A stretch of DNA of 64,000 bases from Alkalihalophilus marmarensis DSM 21297 (GTDB taxonomy: Bacteria; Bacillota; Bacilli; Bacillales; Bacillaceae_D), in assembly GCF_000474275.2 (NCBI RefSeq), contig NZ_ATAE01000032.1, forward strand, positions 49,197-113,196, read 5' to 3'. Position numbers and translations under genes: made by a program. The notes beneath the pieces were generated by a model. It did no database searches. It was not told where the DNA came from and saw only the letters and a program-made list of their open reading frames with translations. This document shows positions 43,026-52,279 of this stretch, piece by piece (positions within the stretch are counted from its first letter, which is position 1; every line of letters begins with the position of its first letter).

Positions 43026-45905
43026 TTAAAGCCCCTCCTTTTGATCTTCTGTCACTCGACAGACTGATTTATAGGGACAATAAGACGAACAATCGAGCGG
43101 TCTCACTGAAAACTCCGTATGCGTACCCTTCCATAAGGTCTGCACTTTATTTCTTAATTCGTATACTTCCATAAATTCATCTCCTCCAAGATCATCCTCT
43201 TTGTTTTTGCAAGAGTAATGAACAAGGAATTTAGAGCTTTTTCCAATTTGATCTGAACGCCAAATACCATTACCTGCACGCTTCTCCGGCTCTCGCAGTG
43301 AAATATACGAGGCCCCGTGAGCACGAATGACAGCGTCAGAGGTACTTAATTTTTCTTTAAGAGCTCTAGCATACAGAGGCAATTGAAGCTTCAGCCCGCT
43401 TCGCACTTCCTCTTCAAGCTTCACCTGTGCAAATCCTGTTTTATAGTCATAAATCGTGAATCCTCCCTGATCAAGATCAACACGATCAACTTTACCGGTC
43501 AAATGAAGCGTTGTACCTTCATCTAATTCAAGCTCTAAACGAAGGGCCGTTTCAAGCGAATGAATCTTCATTTCACTAAGATGAGGATTGTCCCAGAAAT
43601 GCTTTCGCTCTGCCTGCCACCATCTGTTGATCTTCCGCCACCACTTTTCTTTCTCAAGAAGTAAATCAAGCCTGGAGATCTCAAGGGCGGTTGATTCAAT
43701 TTGTTCCCATAACTCTTCAAATTTCTCTTCCAAAAGAACTGGGACCTCATTTTTTATTTCTTCTGTACACTCTCCAAACGGAACCCCAATCAAATCTAGC
43801 TCTTTATAGATCGACTCTATCAACGTATGAATCATCTGGCCGATATCGATGGGAGAGATCCGCTCTTGTATACTCTTTACTTCCCCTACCTGAAGCACCC
43901 TCTCTAAGCCATGTTTGAATGGACACCTAGCGTAACTTTCAAGCTCTGTAATCGATACAGTATTCTTCATGAGAGATTCTTGATGAGCTTCTTCTACCTT
44001 CTCCTCGCCCTCACTTAAGTACTGATGCCTTTCTGAAAGCTGTACGAGTTCAGCGACCGGTTCTGAAACCTTCATACCAAGCCCCATATGATAGGCGGTC
44101 TTTTCTATTTGATCCTCTTTGGAAAAGCTTATTGAATGCTTCATACGACCTTCAAACGTGCACTCTCTTCCATCTTTTTGCACCCACTGTTCGATAAACG
44201 GGGAAGGAAGATGCGGATGATTAGGGTCGAGCCCTTTTGTGTACGTACATACAATCGATTTCGCTGCTAGCAGTAATTGCCTAAAATAAGCTTGTTGCTT
44301 GTTTCTGAAATGCTCTTGCGTCGGGAGTGCTCCTTCAACAGGAAGATTATATAGATCCTTTTCATGAACATATCCGCCAAGCTGATGAACAGCAGGAAAA
44401 GCCCCTTCATTCATTCCAATGACATACATTTTCTGCCCTTCGAATAAGCCAATATCACGCCATGTGTGAACTTGAATCCCCCTTCTTGAGCCTCTAGCTG
44501 TAAACAACTCTGTTCTTTTTGCAAGCTCTAATACCCAATCAGCGAATACATCAAGTGTCATATGAAGATCAGTTAAATGTTTTGTTTCGAGCTTTTCGGC
44601 ATAATCACGCACTGCTTCAGTCAGTCGTTCGATGGTCTTAAGTTCAAATACGATGTCTTTTAATTCACTTGTCCTAGTTTCCTGACCTTGCCTCTGTCTC
44701 CATTTCTCCTCTAATTCGAGGCCGTTGACAGCTTGAACGAGCTGCTTTAGATAATGGTAGAAGCTTGACGACTTCCGCCAATTGAACTCTTTAATCCTTT
44801 GATAGAGTTCTCTTGATTCCTGATGAATAATGTCACCTGTAGTTAGGAATGCTTCTTTCCCCTTTACATAATCTATTCCTTTTAAGCCATGAAGACTGAA
44901 GATTTGATCGATCAATGGCAATAGCTCAAAACGATTAGTTTTAGAATAATCCCAGGTGAGCAGCTTATGAATAAATTGAAAGGATATGGAGCAATCAAGT
45001 GATTTTTTTTTCGGCACATTTAAAGGAATTTTATATTGTTCGGCGTAATATCGCAGTAAGGAAGCTCCATCTTTTTCATCTACCACGATAATCCCCGTTT
45101 CCTCATATAAAAGTGGCGACATTCTAATTTCTTCTAAAACAGCACGTATCTCTTCATTTTTTGTGCTTGCAGCGATCACATTTACATCCTCTGCTGGCTC
45201 GGCAGAAAGATCTGTTTCTGCATGCATCTGAAACCCTAACGCCGTTAATTCTTTTTGCGTTTGTTGAATGATAGCGAACTCCTGATCCATTGGCAGATAG
45301 ATCGTAACCGGTATACCAGCTAAAACAAGAGCTTTTAGCATAATAAATTGCAGCGGTCCAAAATCAATGAAGCCATCAATATAAACTCTGGCTACACTTG
45401 ACTTTTGATTGTCTAGAAGTTCTACTGCTCTTAATACGGTGTTCTCAGGGTCGTACATTTTTTGGTTATGAACCGTTTGCTCTTCATATTGCTTAAAGAG
45501 CGGCTTAAACTCTTCTAGAGACCGAGGAGCATCTTCTAACCCCAGCCCTAGACGTTTGATTTGGCCGTATGTGTCAGCAAGTCCACGAACCTTGCTTTGA
45601 TTTTGATTAAATGAACAGTATCTTTCATCGGTTTTCATCATATTTTGGAAAAATAACGCTCGTTCATGTTCATCGAGGTAAATAGGCTCCCCTTCTGCCT
45701 CATTAACAATAAACGCCGCCAGATCATCAAATGTCGTATAGCGAACACCAGGCTGTCTTTTCCTAGCTTCTTTAAGCCAGCTCCCTGATGGCAAGAGATA
45801 AAATACGGAACCTTTCTCCTCCTGCTGTTTCGCACAAGCTTCTTTTAAACGGTCAATCTTAGCAACATCTTTAAAAGACGTTAGTTTAATTATTCGCACG
45901 TTCAC
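43026..45905 (-). CDS. AddB-like nuclease subunit (shortened)
   Basis: Protein of 959 aa, about 200 shorter than B. subtilis AddB (1166). A RecB-type nuclease domain ends the protein: LTGKVDRVDLDQGGFTIYDYKTG and LKLQLPLYARAL. Iron-sulfur-type cysteines flank it (SYARCPFKH near 670 and DCSSYCPYKSVC at the end), but the last group is C-x3-C-x5-C, not the usual C-x2-C-x5-C. The N-terminus (YLLPSGSWLKEARKR) lacks the Walker A GxxGSGKS of classical AddB. Operon order is GNAT, AddB-like, AddA-like, with gaps of 1 and 3 bp. Confidence 0.8.
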   Translation of the reverse strand: MNVRIIKLTSFKDVAKIDRLKEACAKQQEEKGSVFYLLPSGSWLKEARKRQPGVRYTTFDDLAAFIVNEAEGEPIYLDEHERALFFQNMMKTDERYCSFNQNQSKVRGLADTYGQIKRLGLGLEDAPRSLEEFKPLFKQYEEQTVHNQKMYDPENTVLRAVELLDNQKSSVARVYIDGFIDFGPLQFIMLKALVLAGIPVTIYLPMDQEFAIIQQTQKELTALGFQMHAETDLSAEPAEDVNVIAASTKNEEIRAVLEEIRMSPLLYEETGIIVVDEKDGASLLRYYAEQYKIPLNVPKKKSLDCSISFQFIHKLLTWDYSKTNRFELLPLIDQIFSLHGLKGIDYVKGKEAFLTTGDIIHQESRELYQRIKEFNWRKSSSFYHYLKQLVQAVNGLELEEKWRQRQGQETRTSELKDIVFELKTIERLTEAVRDYAEKLETKHLTDLHMTLDVFADWVLELAKRTELFTARGSRRGIQVHTWRDIGLFEGQKMYVIGMNEGAFPAVHQLGGYVHEKDLYNLPVEGALPTQEHFRNKQQAYFRQLLLAAKSIVCTYTKGLDPNHPHLPSPFIEQWVQKDGRECTFEGRMKHSISFSKEDQIEKTAYHMGLGMKVSEPVAELVQLSERHQYLSEGEEKVEEAHQESLMKNTVSITELESYARCPFKHGLERVLQVGEVKSIQERISPIDIGQMIHTLIESIYKELDLIGVPFGECTEEIKNEVPVLLEEKFEELWEQIESTALEISRLDLLLEKEKWWRKINRWWQAERKHFWDNPHLSEMKIHSLETALRLELELDEGTTLHLTGKVDRVDLDQGGFTIYDYKTGFAQVKLEEEVRSGLKLQLPLYARALKEKLSTSDAVIRAHGASYISLREPEKRAGNGIWRSDQIGKSSKFLVHYSCKNKEDDLGGDEFMEVYELRNKVQTLWKGTHTEFSVRPLDCSSYCPYKSVCRVTEDQKEGL

Positions 45906-45906
45906 T

Positions 45907-46368
45907 TCACTCCTCTCTATGGCGGGCAGATCTCATCATATCAATATGTGGAATACCGTCTTCATCATATACGTCAGAGATTGAATAAAAACCAAACGAC
46001 TGATAAAAGCGAAGCAGGTACTCTTGAGCCTGAATCTTAATATTAGCTCCCTCTGCAAGCTGTTCTAAGCGAGTGATCGATTGCATCAGCAGCTCTTTTC
46101 CATATCCAAAAGAACGCACATCCCGGCGCACAATCACTCTCCCAATTGAAGCTTCTTCGCCGTAGGAATCACCGGGCTTAAACAGACGACTGTATGCTGT
46201 AAGACGGCCATCTACGTAGCCTAATAAGTGAAGCGCAGCTTGATCCTTATTATCAAGCTCCTTATAGGGGCAATTTTGTTCTACAACAAACACATCAATT
46301 CGTAGTTGAATCAATTCATATAGTTCATTAATTGTCAGCTCATTAAATGTCTTTAACATCCATTCCAT
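45907..46368 (-). CDS. GNAT N-acetyltransferase, ElaA family
   Basis: Acetyltransferase of 153 aa. LIQLRIDVFVVEQNCPYKELDNKD is the ElaA signature; IGRVIVRRDVRSFGYGKELL is the acetyl-CoA loop, and FYQSFGFYSISDVYDEDGIPHIDM closes the fold. Substrate unknown. Start ATG 46368 with CAGGAG 8 bases upstream; a GTG three codons earlier overlaps that site. It overlaps nothing but ends one base before the AddB-like gene, so it is probably co-transcribed with the helicase-nuclease. Confidence 0.85.
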   Translation of the reverse strand: MEWMLKTFNELTINELYELIQLRIDVFVVEQNCPYKELDNKDQAALHLLGYVDGRLTAYSRLFKPGDSYGEEASIGRVIVRRDVRSFGYGKELLMQSITRLEQLAEGANIKIQAQEYLLRFYQSFGFYSISDVYDEDGIPHIDMMRSARHREE

Positions 46369-46491
46369 ACGTAACACTCCTGCCTGTATACAATCCTGTT
46401 ATCAGTTTACCATTCATCTTGTTGATCCTGTAGTCTCAGGCAGGTATTTACGTGGTAGAATAATAGAAAAAATGGGTTAAGGAGGGAAACG

Positions 46492-46890
46492 ATGAAGTTT
46501 TATGTTGCTTCAAGTTTCAGTAATAGCGCAGCCGTTCAACATGTTAGTGAAAAGTTAAAAAAGGAAGGTTTTATTCATACATATGATTGGACTAGAAATG
46601 GCCGGGCAAAAACAAAAGAGGATTTAATCTCAATTGGCCAGAATGAAAGAGACGGTGTGAGCGAGGCAGACCTTGTCATCGTTTTGCTGCCGGGGGGAAA
46701 AGGAACTCATATTGAACTGGGTATGGCAATCAGCCTAGAAAAGCGCATCTATCTCTATTCTCCAGATGATCAAATAAATGATTTAGAGGTTACGAGCACC
46801 TTCTATCATCTGCCAGAGGTCACTCAATGCATCGGGAGCATTAATCAGTTGATCGATCAGGTTGTTGCTGATCAAAAGTCCTATCATTAA
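46492..46890 (+). CDS. Nucleoside 2-deoxyribosyltransferase-like protein
   Basis: Small Rossmann-like protein of 132 aa: MKFYVASSFSN, an Asp/Glu-bearing centre, and LLPGGKGTHIELGMAISLEKRIYLYSP, the nucleotide-sugar-binding signature with catalytic-type glutamate. Members exchange or hydrolyse the glycosidic bond of (deoxy)nucleosides; this distant branch is not characterised. AAGGAGGG lies just before the ATG. Monocistronic with a strong terminator. Confidence 0.75.
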   Translation: MKFYVASSFSNSAAVQHVSEKLKKEGFIHTYDWTRNGRAKTKEDLISIGQNERDGVSEADLVIVLLPGGKGTHIELGMAISLEKRIYLYSPDDQINDLEVTSTFYHLPEVTQCIGSINQLIDQVVADQKSYH

Positions 46891-46900
46891 TTTGCACATC

Positions 46901-46936
46901 AAAAAACACACAGTCTGAGCGGACTGTGTGTTTTTT
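46901..46936. terminator. Bidirectional terminator
   Basis: 15-bp stem AAAAAACACACAGTC/GACTGTGTGTTTTTT with a 6-base loop, between convergent genes. Confidence 0.92.
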
Positions 46937-46940
46937 TGGA

Positions 46941-47303
46941 TTAAAATGAAATGACTCCATACCCAAGCAATACAACTAATACAAGGGTAATAATAAGAAT
47001 CGCCCAGTACATTGTCGCTTGTGAACCAAGTGTGCCCTTCTTTGTGCGAACAAGGATCATTTCCATTGCGTAAATTAAGAAAAAGGCAAGTGCTCCCTTT
47101 ACTACATACATAAGCGGGAATCCTAAATTGATCAGCATGCCGATTCCTGTAACAAGCATAATAATATAGAACAAACGTAGAACCATATGTACGATTTTTG
47201 CACCTTTTGCTTTACCTGATTTCATTAAGAAATAACAGATAAAAAACAGTATAACTAAAATGGCCCAAGAACCGATATGAGATTGATAAAGCGCATTATA
47301 CAT
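46941..47303 (-). CDS. yisL: YisL family (UPF0344) membrane protein
   Basis: Four-helix membrane protein of 120 aa. SHIGSWAILVILFFICYFL, the loop KSGKAKGAKIVHMVLRLFYIIMLVTG and EMILVRTKKGTLGS match YisL/DUF1516 of Bacillus. Function unknown. ATG 47303 is chosen for the GAGGTGA 6 bases upstream. Confidence 0.88.
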   Translation of the reverse strand: MYNALYQSHIGSWAILVILFFICYFLMKSGKAKGAKIVHMVLRLFYIIMLVTGIGMLINLGFPLMYVVKGALAFFLIYAMEMILVRTKKGTLGSQATMYWAILIITLVLVVLLGYGVISF

Positions 47304-47462
47304 CCTATTCACCTCTTTTCCTTCCATCACTCGTTCCCATTATAATCTAAAAAAGAAAGAATGAAAAAGGATTCCTCATAAAACTAAAGAATGTTTGCTG
47401 AATTGCCATAAGATGACCGAAAACCTAAAGAAGAGAGCTCATCACTCTTTCCTACCTAATCG

Positions 47463-48362
47463 TTATAAAAGTTTTTCACCGAATAATGAACCCATTAAGG
47501 CAACGGCCACTTCTGCTGTTTTATTACGCTCATCTAAAATGGGATTCACTTCTACAAATTCCGTAGAGGTCAAAATGCCAGCCTCAGCGAGCATTTCCAT
47601 TGCAAGGTGACTTTCTCTGTACGAAATCCCGCCAAGTACAGGGGTACCGACACCAGGGGCATCGTTTGGATCAAGCCCGTCTAAATCGAGGCTTAAATGA
47701 ACACCGTCCGTATTCTTCTTCACATACTCGATGGCTTCTTCCATAACTCTTGTCATACCGATTCGGTCAATTTCATGCATCGTAAAAATCTTAATCCCTT
47801 TTTCTTGAATTAATTCCTTCTCCCCCTCATCTAATGAACGGGCTCCGATAATGACAATATGCTCAGGCTTAATTTTAGGTGCAAATCCTCCAATTGAAGT
47901 GAGAGATTCATCCCCAAAACCTAAACTTACTGCGAGAGGCATTCCGTGAATATTGCCTGAAGGAGAGGTTTCTCCTGTATTCAGATCTCCATGCGCATCA
48001 TACCAGATCACGCCAAGATTTTTGCGCTCTTTTGTCACTCCTGCGAGTGTACCGATGGCAATACTATGATCACCGCCTAAAACAAGAGGATAATATCCTT
48101 CCTCTTCGATTGCTTCTACTTGCATGCGCAAAAGGTCATTTGCTTTTATTACTTGGGATAGGTTTTTAAGTCCAGGGGAGAATTCTTCTTCTGTTCTACG
48201 CTCAATGGTAATATCACCAAAGTCTTTCACTTCATGCCCTAAAGCTTCAAGTCTTGAAATGAGCCCTGCATATCGTATCGCACTTGGCCCCATATCAACC
48301 CCGCGTCGGTTTTGTCCTAAATCCATAGGTACCCCAATGACACCAATTTTTAAATGCTGCAT
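47463..48362 (-). CDS. rocF: Arginase
   Basis: Mn-dependent arginase of 299 aa that splits arginine to ornithine and urea. Metal-ligand motifs GGDHSIAIG, WYDAHGDLNT and SLDLDGLDPNDAPG are complete; the N-terminus is GVPMDLGQNRRGVDMGPSAIRYAGL. AAAAGGGGCG lies about 10 bases before ATG 48362. It follows rocD by 79 bp, with a 9-bp intercistronic hairpin (48406-48428), and should be transcribed from the sigma-54 promoter above rocD. Confidence 0.96.
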   Translation of the reverse strand: MQHLKIGVIGVPMDLGQNRRGVDMGPSAIRYAGLISRLEALGHEVKDFGDITIERRTEEEFSPGLKNLSQVIKANDLLRMQVEAIEEEGYYPLVLGGDHSIAIGTLAGVTKERKNLGVIWYDAHGDLNTGETSPSGNIHGMPLAVSLGFGDESLTSIGGFAPKIKPEHIVIIGARSLDEGEKELIQEKGIKIFTMHEIDRIGMTRVMEEAIEYVKKNTDGVHLSLDLDGLDPNDAPGVGTPVLGGISYRESHLAMEMLAEAGILTSTEFVEVNPILDERNKTAEVAVALMGSLFGEKLL

Positions 48363-48405
48363 AAAAAACGCCCCTTTTTCCTATTTTCGTAGTATGTATG
48401 TATAA

Positions 48406-48428
48406 GCAGAGTGAATGTATCACTCTGC
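48406..48428 (-). other. Intercistronic hairpin between rocD and rocF
   Basis: 9-bp stem GCAGAGTGA/TCACTCTGC with a 5-base loop but only a weak T-run. It could stabilise or partly attenuate the rocDF message. Confidence 0.55.
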
Positions 48429-48441
48429 TCTTAGCCTGAAC

Positions 48442-49632
48442 TTATGCAAATACTTGCTTAATCTTAGATAAAGCAAACTCTAAATCTTCTTCAGAAATAA
48501 TGAGCGGCGGTGCAAGACGAATTACGTTCTCATGTGTCTCTTTGCATAATAATCCTAGTTCTTTCAGCTTCTCACAATACTCACGAGCAGGGACATGAAG
48601 TTCGATTCCAATAAATAACCCTCGGCCGCGAATTTCTTTTATATCAGCATGAGGAATTTTACGAAGTTCCTCCATCACATACTCTCCAAGATCATGAGAA
48701 CGTTTCACAAGATTTTCTTCTTCGATGACTTCTAGTGCTGCAATAGAAACGGCACATGCAAGAGGATTTCCACCAAATGTTGATCCATGTGACCCTGGCT
48801 CAAATACACCTAATACATCACGATTTGCACACACGACAGAAATAGGCATTACTCCGCCGCCTAGTGCTTTTCCTAAAATATACATATCAGGCTCTACTTC
48901 TTCCCAGTCACATGCAAATAGTTTACCAGAACGAGCTAGACCTGATTGAATTTCATCGGCAATAAATAATACATTTTGTTCCGTACAAATCTCGCGTACC
49001 TCTTTTAAGAAGCCATCTTTAGGAATAATGATTCCTGCTTCGCCTTGAATCGGCTCTACTAAGAACGCAGCTGTATTTGGCGTAATCGCTTCTCTTAAAG
49101 CATTCGCGTCACCATAAGGAATAATTTTAATTCCTGGCAGCATCGGCCCGAAGCCGCGCTTGTATGCCTCACTTGATGATAGCGAAACTGCTGTCATTGT
49201 CCGGCCATGAAAGTTATTTTCACAGACAATAATTTCTGCTTGATTATCTGCTACACCTTTTACATCATAAGCCCAGCGGCGTGCTGTTTTCACAGCTGTC
49301 TCAACAGCCTCAGCCCCAGTATTCATCGGCAGGACCATCTCTTTATTCGTAAGGCTCGCTACTTTCTCATAAAAAGGAGCCAATTGATCATTGTGAAACG
49401 CACGTGAAGTTAATGTAATACGGTCCGCTTGATCCTTTAGTGCTTGAATGATTTTTGGATGGCGATGTCCTTGATTTACCGCAGAATAGGCACTAAGCAT
49501 ATCGATATAACGATTACCTTCTGGATCTTCTACCCAAACTCCTTCTGCTTTTGAAATAACGATCGGAAGCGGGTGATAATTTTTTGCCCCAAATTGCTCT
49601 GTTTTTTCAATAATAGTTGATGTTTTTGTCAT
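48442..49632 (-). CDS. rocD: Ornithine aminotransferase
   Basis: Class III PLP enzyme of 396 aa converting ornithine and 2-oxoglutarate to glutamate semialdehyde and glutamate. [47 protein letters not shown] and the PLP lysine in [14 protein letters not shown] are typical of RocD. Start ATG 49632 (GAGGAG upstream), not the earlier in-frame codon. First gene of rocD-rocF, with a sigma-54 promoter 50-66 bp upstream. Confidence 0.95.
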   Translation of the reverse strand: MTKTSTIIEKTEQFGAKNYHPLPIVISKAEGVWVEDPEGNRYIDMLSAYSAVNQGHRHPKIIQALKDQADRITLTSRAFHNDQLAPFYEKVASLTNKEMVLPMNTGAEAVETAVKTARRWAYDVKGVADNQAEIIVCENNFHGRTMTAVSLSSSEAYKRGFGPMLPGIKIIPYGDANALREAITPNTAAFLVEPIQGEAGIIIPKDGFLKEVREICTEQNVLFIADEIQSGLARSGKLFACDWEEVEPDMYILGKALGGGVMPISVVCANRDVLGVFEPGSHGSTFGGNPLACAVSIAALEVIEEENLVKRSHDLGEYVMEELRKIPHADIKEIRGRGLFIGIELHVPAREYCEKLKELGLLCKETHENVIRLAPPLIISEEDLEFALSKIKQVFA

Positions 49633-49681
49633 GATACACATCTCCTCTCAAAATTTCGCGAAATATCTCTATAAAACCTAA

Positions 49682-49698
49682 TGCAAGAATAATGCCAA
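49682..49698 (-). promoter_or_regulatory. Sigma-54 promoter of rocDF
   Basis: Minus strand TTGGCATTATTCTTGCA, GG and GC 10 bases apart. RocR-type dyads lie 50-100 bp upstream. Confidence 0.88.
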
Positions 49699-49749
49699 TA
49701 TCTTAAGGGTAATAGTACGGGACTTTCTCCTCATTCCACAGCTAAACAG

Positions 49750-49797
49750 GTGCAAACACTACTAAAAAGTTTGCGCTTTTCTGCAAATTTTTTTGCA
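49750..49797. promoter_or_regulatory. RocR-type upstream activating dyads (rocDF side)
   Basis: Two inverted repeats: GTGCAAAC (49750-49757) with GTTTGCGC (49769-49776), and TGCAAATTTTTTTGCA (49782-49797). They lie between the rocDF -24/-12 promoter and the rocR start, and match the pair found upstream of rocA. Confidence 0.75.
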
Positions 49798-49839
49798 CTT
49801 TTGTCCTGCCTTTCATATACTTACAGTAGGAGGTGCCAT

Positions 49840-51264
49840 ATGAACCGTGTTAGTCCCGAACAACTTGAGCAAACTGTAGACATTCTTACACAAGTGTTAG
49901 ATACCATTGATGTCGGTGTTCATATCGTTAATTCTCATGGGGAAACCATTATGTACAATAAAAAAATGACAGAAATTGAGTCTATGCCCCCGCATGAGGT
50001 ATTACATAAAAATTTATTAGATGTATTTCTCTTTAAAGAAGAGCAAACCAGCACGCTCCTGCAAGCATTACATAAAGGTCAGCATTCCTATAATATTAAG
50101 CAGCAATATTATAATAATAAAGGGTTTCCAATAACGGCTGTGAATGACACTCACCCACTTAAAGATAAAAACGGGGAGATCATTGGTGCATTTGAGTTAT
50201 CAAAAGATATCACCCGTCTAGAAGTATTAATGAAAGATCAATTGCACAAATCCGATCAAACCCGCTATACGTTCTCTAAGATTATCGGCCAGAGTGAAGC
50301 AATCTCACAAATCATTCACGAAGCAAAGCGTGCGACGCGGACGAGTTCTTCTGTTCTGTTAACAGGCGAGACTGGCACAGGCAAAGAAATTTTTGCTCAA
50401 AGCATCCATAATGGCAGTGAACGGGCTGGCGGTCCGTTTATTTCTCAAAACTGTGCAGCCCTTCCTGATAATCTTATTGAAGGTATTTTATTCGGTACAA
50501 AGAAAGGTGCTTTTACAGGAGCCGTTGAACACCCTGGCTTATTTGAGCAAGCAGAAGGTGGAACCCTTCTTTTAGATGAAATCAATTCATTAAACCTGCC
50601 CCTGCAGGCAAAGTTATTACGAGCAATTCAAGAGAAAACCATTAGACGGGTTGGCGATACGAAAGATACTCCGGTTGATGTGCGGATCATCTCAACGATG
50701 AATGAAGATCCGTTTGAAGCCGTATCAAACGGCCGCCTCAGAAAAGACCTGTTTTACAGGCTCGGTGTTGTCTCCCTGTACATCCCGCCGCTTAAAGATC
50801 GTTACGGGGATATCCCCTTACTGGTCGAACATTTTTTAGCTAAATTTAATAAACGATTTCAAATGCAGGTTGATTGGATTTCAGCAGATGTTCTTGAATT
50901 ATTTGAGCAGTATGAATGGCCTGGCAACGTGCGTGAATTAGAGCATGTGATTGAATCGGCGATGAACATTATGTCAACAGAGCGTCAAATGGAGCTTTAT
51001 CATTTGCCTATGCATATTAGAAGAAGGTTCACTGCACAAACAGAGCCCACAGAAGGGGAAGCCGAACATGTGAGTGAACCTAAGGAAACATTCTTACACA
51101 AGCCGCTTAAAGAACATCTTGCCGAAGTAGAAAATTACTATATTAAACAGGCATTAACTGTACATAAAGGCAACATCTCCCAAGCAGCTAAAGCGCTTGG
51201 AATCAGCCGCCAAAACCTTCAGTACCGATTAAAGAAAATAACGTTATCTGAAGAGGAATTATAA
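49840..51264 (+). CDS. rocR: RocR-like sigma-54-dependent arginine catabolism activator
   Basis: Enhancer-binding protein of 474 aa. PAS-type sensor (about 15-130), AAA+ domain with Walker A GETGTGKEIFAQS, GAFTGA loop and Walker B LLLDEIN, and a C-terminal Fis-type helix-turn-helix GNISQAAKALGISRQNLQYRL. It binds dyads upstream of roc promoters and activates SigL RNA polymerase when ornithine or citrulline is present in B. subtilis. Start ATG 49840 with AGGAGG 7 bases away. Divergent from rocDF, convergent with the proline dehydrogenase gene. Confidence 0.92.
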   Translation: MNRVSPEQLEQTVDILTQVLDTIDVGVHIVNSHGETIMYNKKMTEIESMPPHEVLHKNLLDVFLFKEEQTSTLLQALHKGQHSYNIKQQYYNNKGFPITAVNDTHPLKDKNGEIIGAFELSKDITRLEVLMKDQLHKSDQTRYTFSKIIGQSEAISQIIHEAKRATRTSSSVLLTGETGTGKEIFAQSIHNGSERAGGPFISQNCAALPDNLIEGILFGTKKGAFTGAVEHPGLFEQAEGGTLLLDEINSLNLPLQAKLLRAIQEKTIRRVGDTKDTPVDVRIISTMNEDPFEAVSNGRLRKDLFYRLGVVSLYIPPLKDRYGDIPLLVEHFLAKFNKRFQMQVDWISADVLELFEQYEWPGNVRELEHVIESAMNIMSTERQMELYHLPMHIRRRFTAQTEPTEGEAEHVSEPKETFLHKPLKEHLAEVENYYIKQALTVHKGNISQAAKALGISRQNLQYRLKKITLSEEEL

Positions 51265-51269
51265 ATACT

Positions 51270-51294
51270 AGAGCGACTATTCAATAGTCGCTCT
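51270..51294. terminator. Bidirectional terminator
   Basis: 10-bp stem AGAGCGACTA/TAGTCGCTCT, 5-base loop, T-rich tail toward the plus side. Confidence 0.85.
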
Positions 51295-52203
51295 TTATTT
51301 AGATAATAGACCTCTTAAGACGAAGCTGACGTTCTGCGGTCTTTCTGCCAGACGTCTCATGTAATAGCCATACCAATCCGTCCCATAAGGAACATAAACA
51401 CGCATCGTGTATCCTTCTTTTGCAATCGTCTCCTGCAGTTCTTTTCTGAACCCGTAGAGCATCTGGAATTCAAATTGCGTCTTAGGAATCCCCTCTTCTG
51501 CACAAAACGTTTTCACCTTATCAATAATCATATGATCATGAGTTGCGATTGCTGTATAACTGCCGCTAAGTAAGTGCTGCTTAATGATTGCTAGGTAGTT
51601 GTCATCAATCTCTTTTTTATCTTGAATGGCAATTTGACTAGGTTCTTTGTAAGCCCCTTTTACAAGTCTTAAGTTAACACCTTGAAGATCAGTGACATCT
51701 TGGCTTGCACGGTATAGATAGGCTTGAATGACCGTTCCTACTGAATGTGGAAATTCTTCGCGCAGCTCGTTTAATAAATCAAGCGTTTGCTGACAATGAG
51801 CAGAATCTTCCATATCAATACGAACAAAATTTCCTAGCTCCTCTGCCTTCCCTACGATTTTTCTCATATTCTGATAGCAAAGCTCTCGCTCTACATCAAG
51901 ACCTAGCTGAGTGAGCTTTAATGATAAATTGCATTTCACACCCGTATCTGAAATCGCTTTCAAAGTTTGCAAACAATAATCTGCAGATTCTAATGCTTCC
52001 TCACGTGTTGTAATAAATTCACCTACATGGTCGACTGTTGCTACGAGCCCTTTATCATTAAGTTCTCTCACTGCAATCATTGCATCATTAATTGTTACCC
52101 CCGCGATAACCTGCTTTGCCCCCATCTTAAGTCCCCAACGCTTAGCTCCACGGTTTAGCACTTTATTTTTTGACAAATACAGAAACATGGGTTTAAGTAC
52201 CAT
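51295..52203 (-). CDS. putB: Proline dehydrogenase
   Basis: FAD-dependent TIM-barrel dehydrogenase of 302 aa oxidising proline to pyrroline-5-carboxylate. Visible motifs are VDHVGEFITTREEA, NLSLKLTQLG, FVRIDMEDS, VIQAYLYRA, RLVKGAYKEP, ATHDHMII, FQMLYGFR and YVPYGTDWYGYYMRRLAERP. ATG 52203 is chosen by homology and a GGAGATG upstream. It follows the P5C dehydrogenase gene by 76 bp in one operon, under a RocR-type sigma-54 promoter instead of a visible PutR unit. Confidence 0.93.
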   Translation of the reverse strand: MVLKPMFLYLSKNKVLNRGAKRWGLKMGAKQVIAGVTINDAMIAVRELNDKGLVATVDHVGEFITTREEALESADYCLQTLKAISDTGVKCNLSLKLTQLGLDVERELCYQNMRKIVGKAEELGNFVRIDMEDSAHCQQTLDLLNELREEFPHSVGTVIQAYLYRASQDVTDLQGVNLRLVKGAYKEPSQIAIQDKKEIDDNYLAIIKQHLLSGSYTAIATHDHMIIDKVKTFCAEEGIPKTQFEFQMLYGFRKELQETIAKEGYTMRVYVPYGTDWYGYYMRRLAERPQNVSFVLRGLLSK

Positions 52204-52279
52204 GCTAACCACATCTCCATTCTTCATATTCATAAGGTAGGAGGCACGGCAAAGCCTGCCGTGCACTCACTGTATCATT

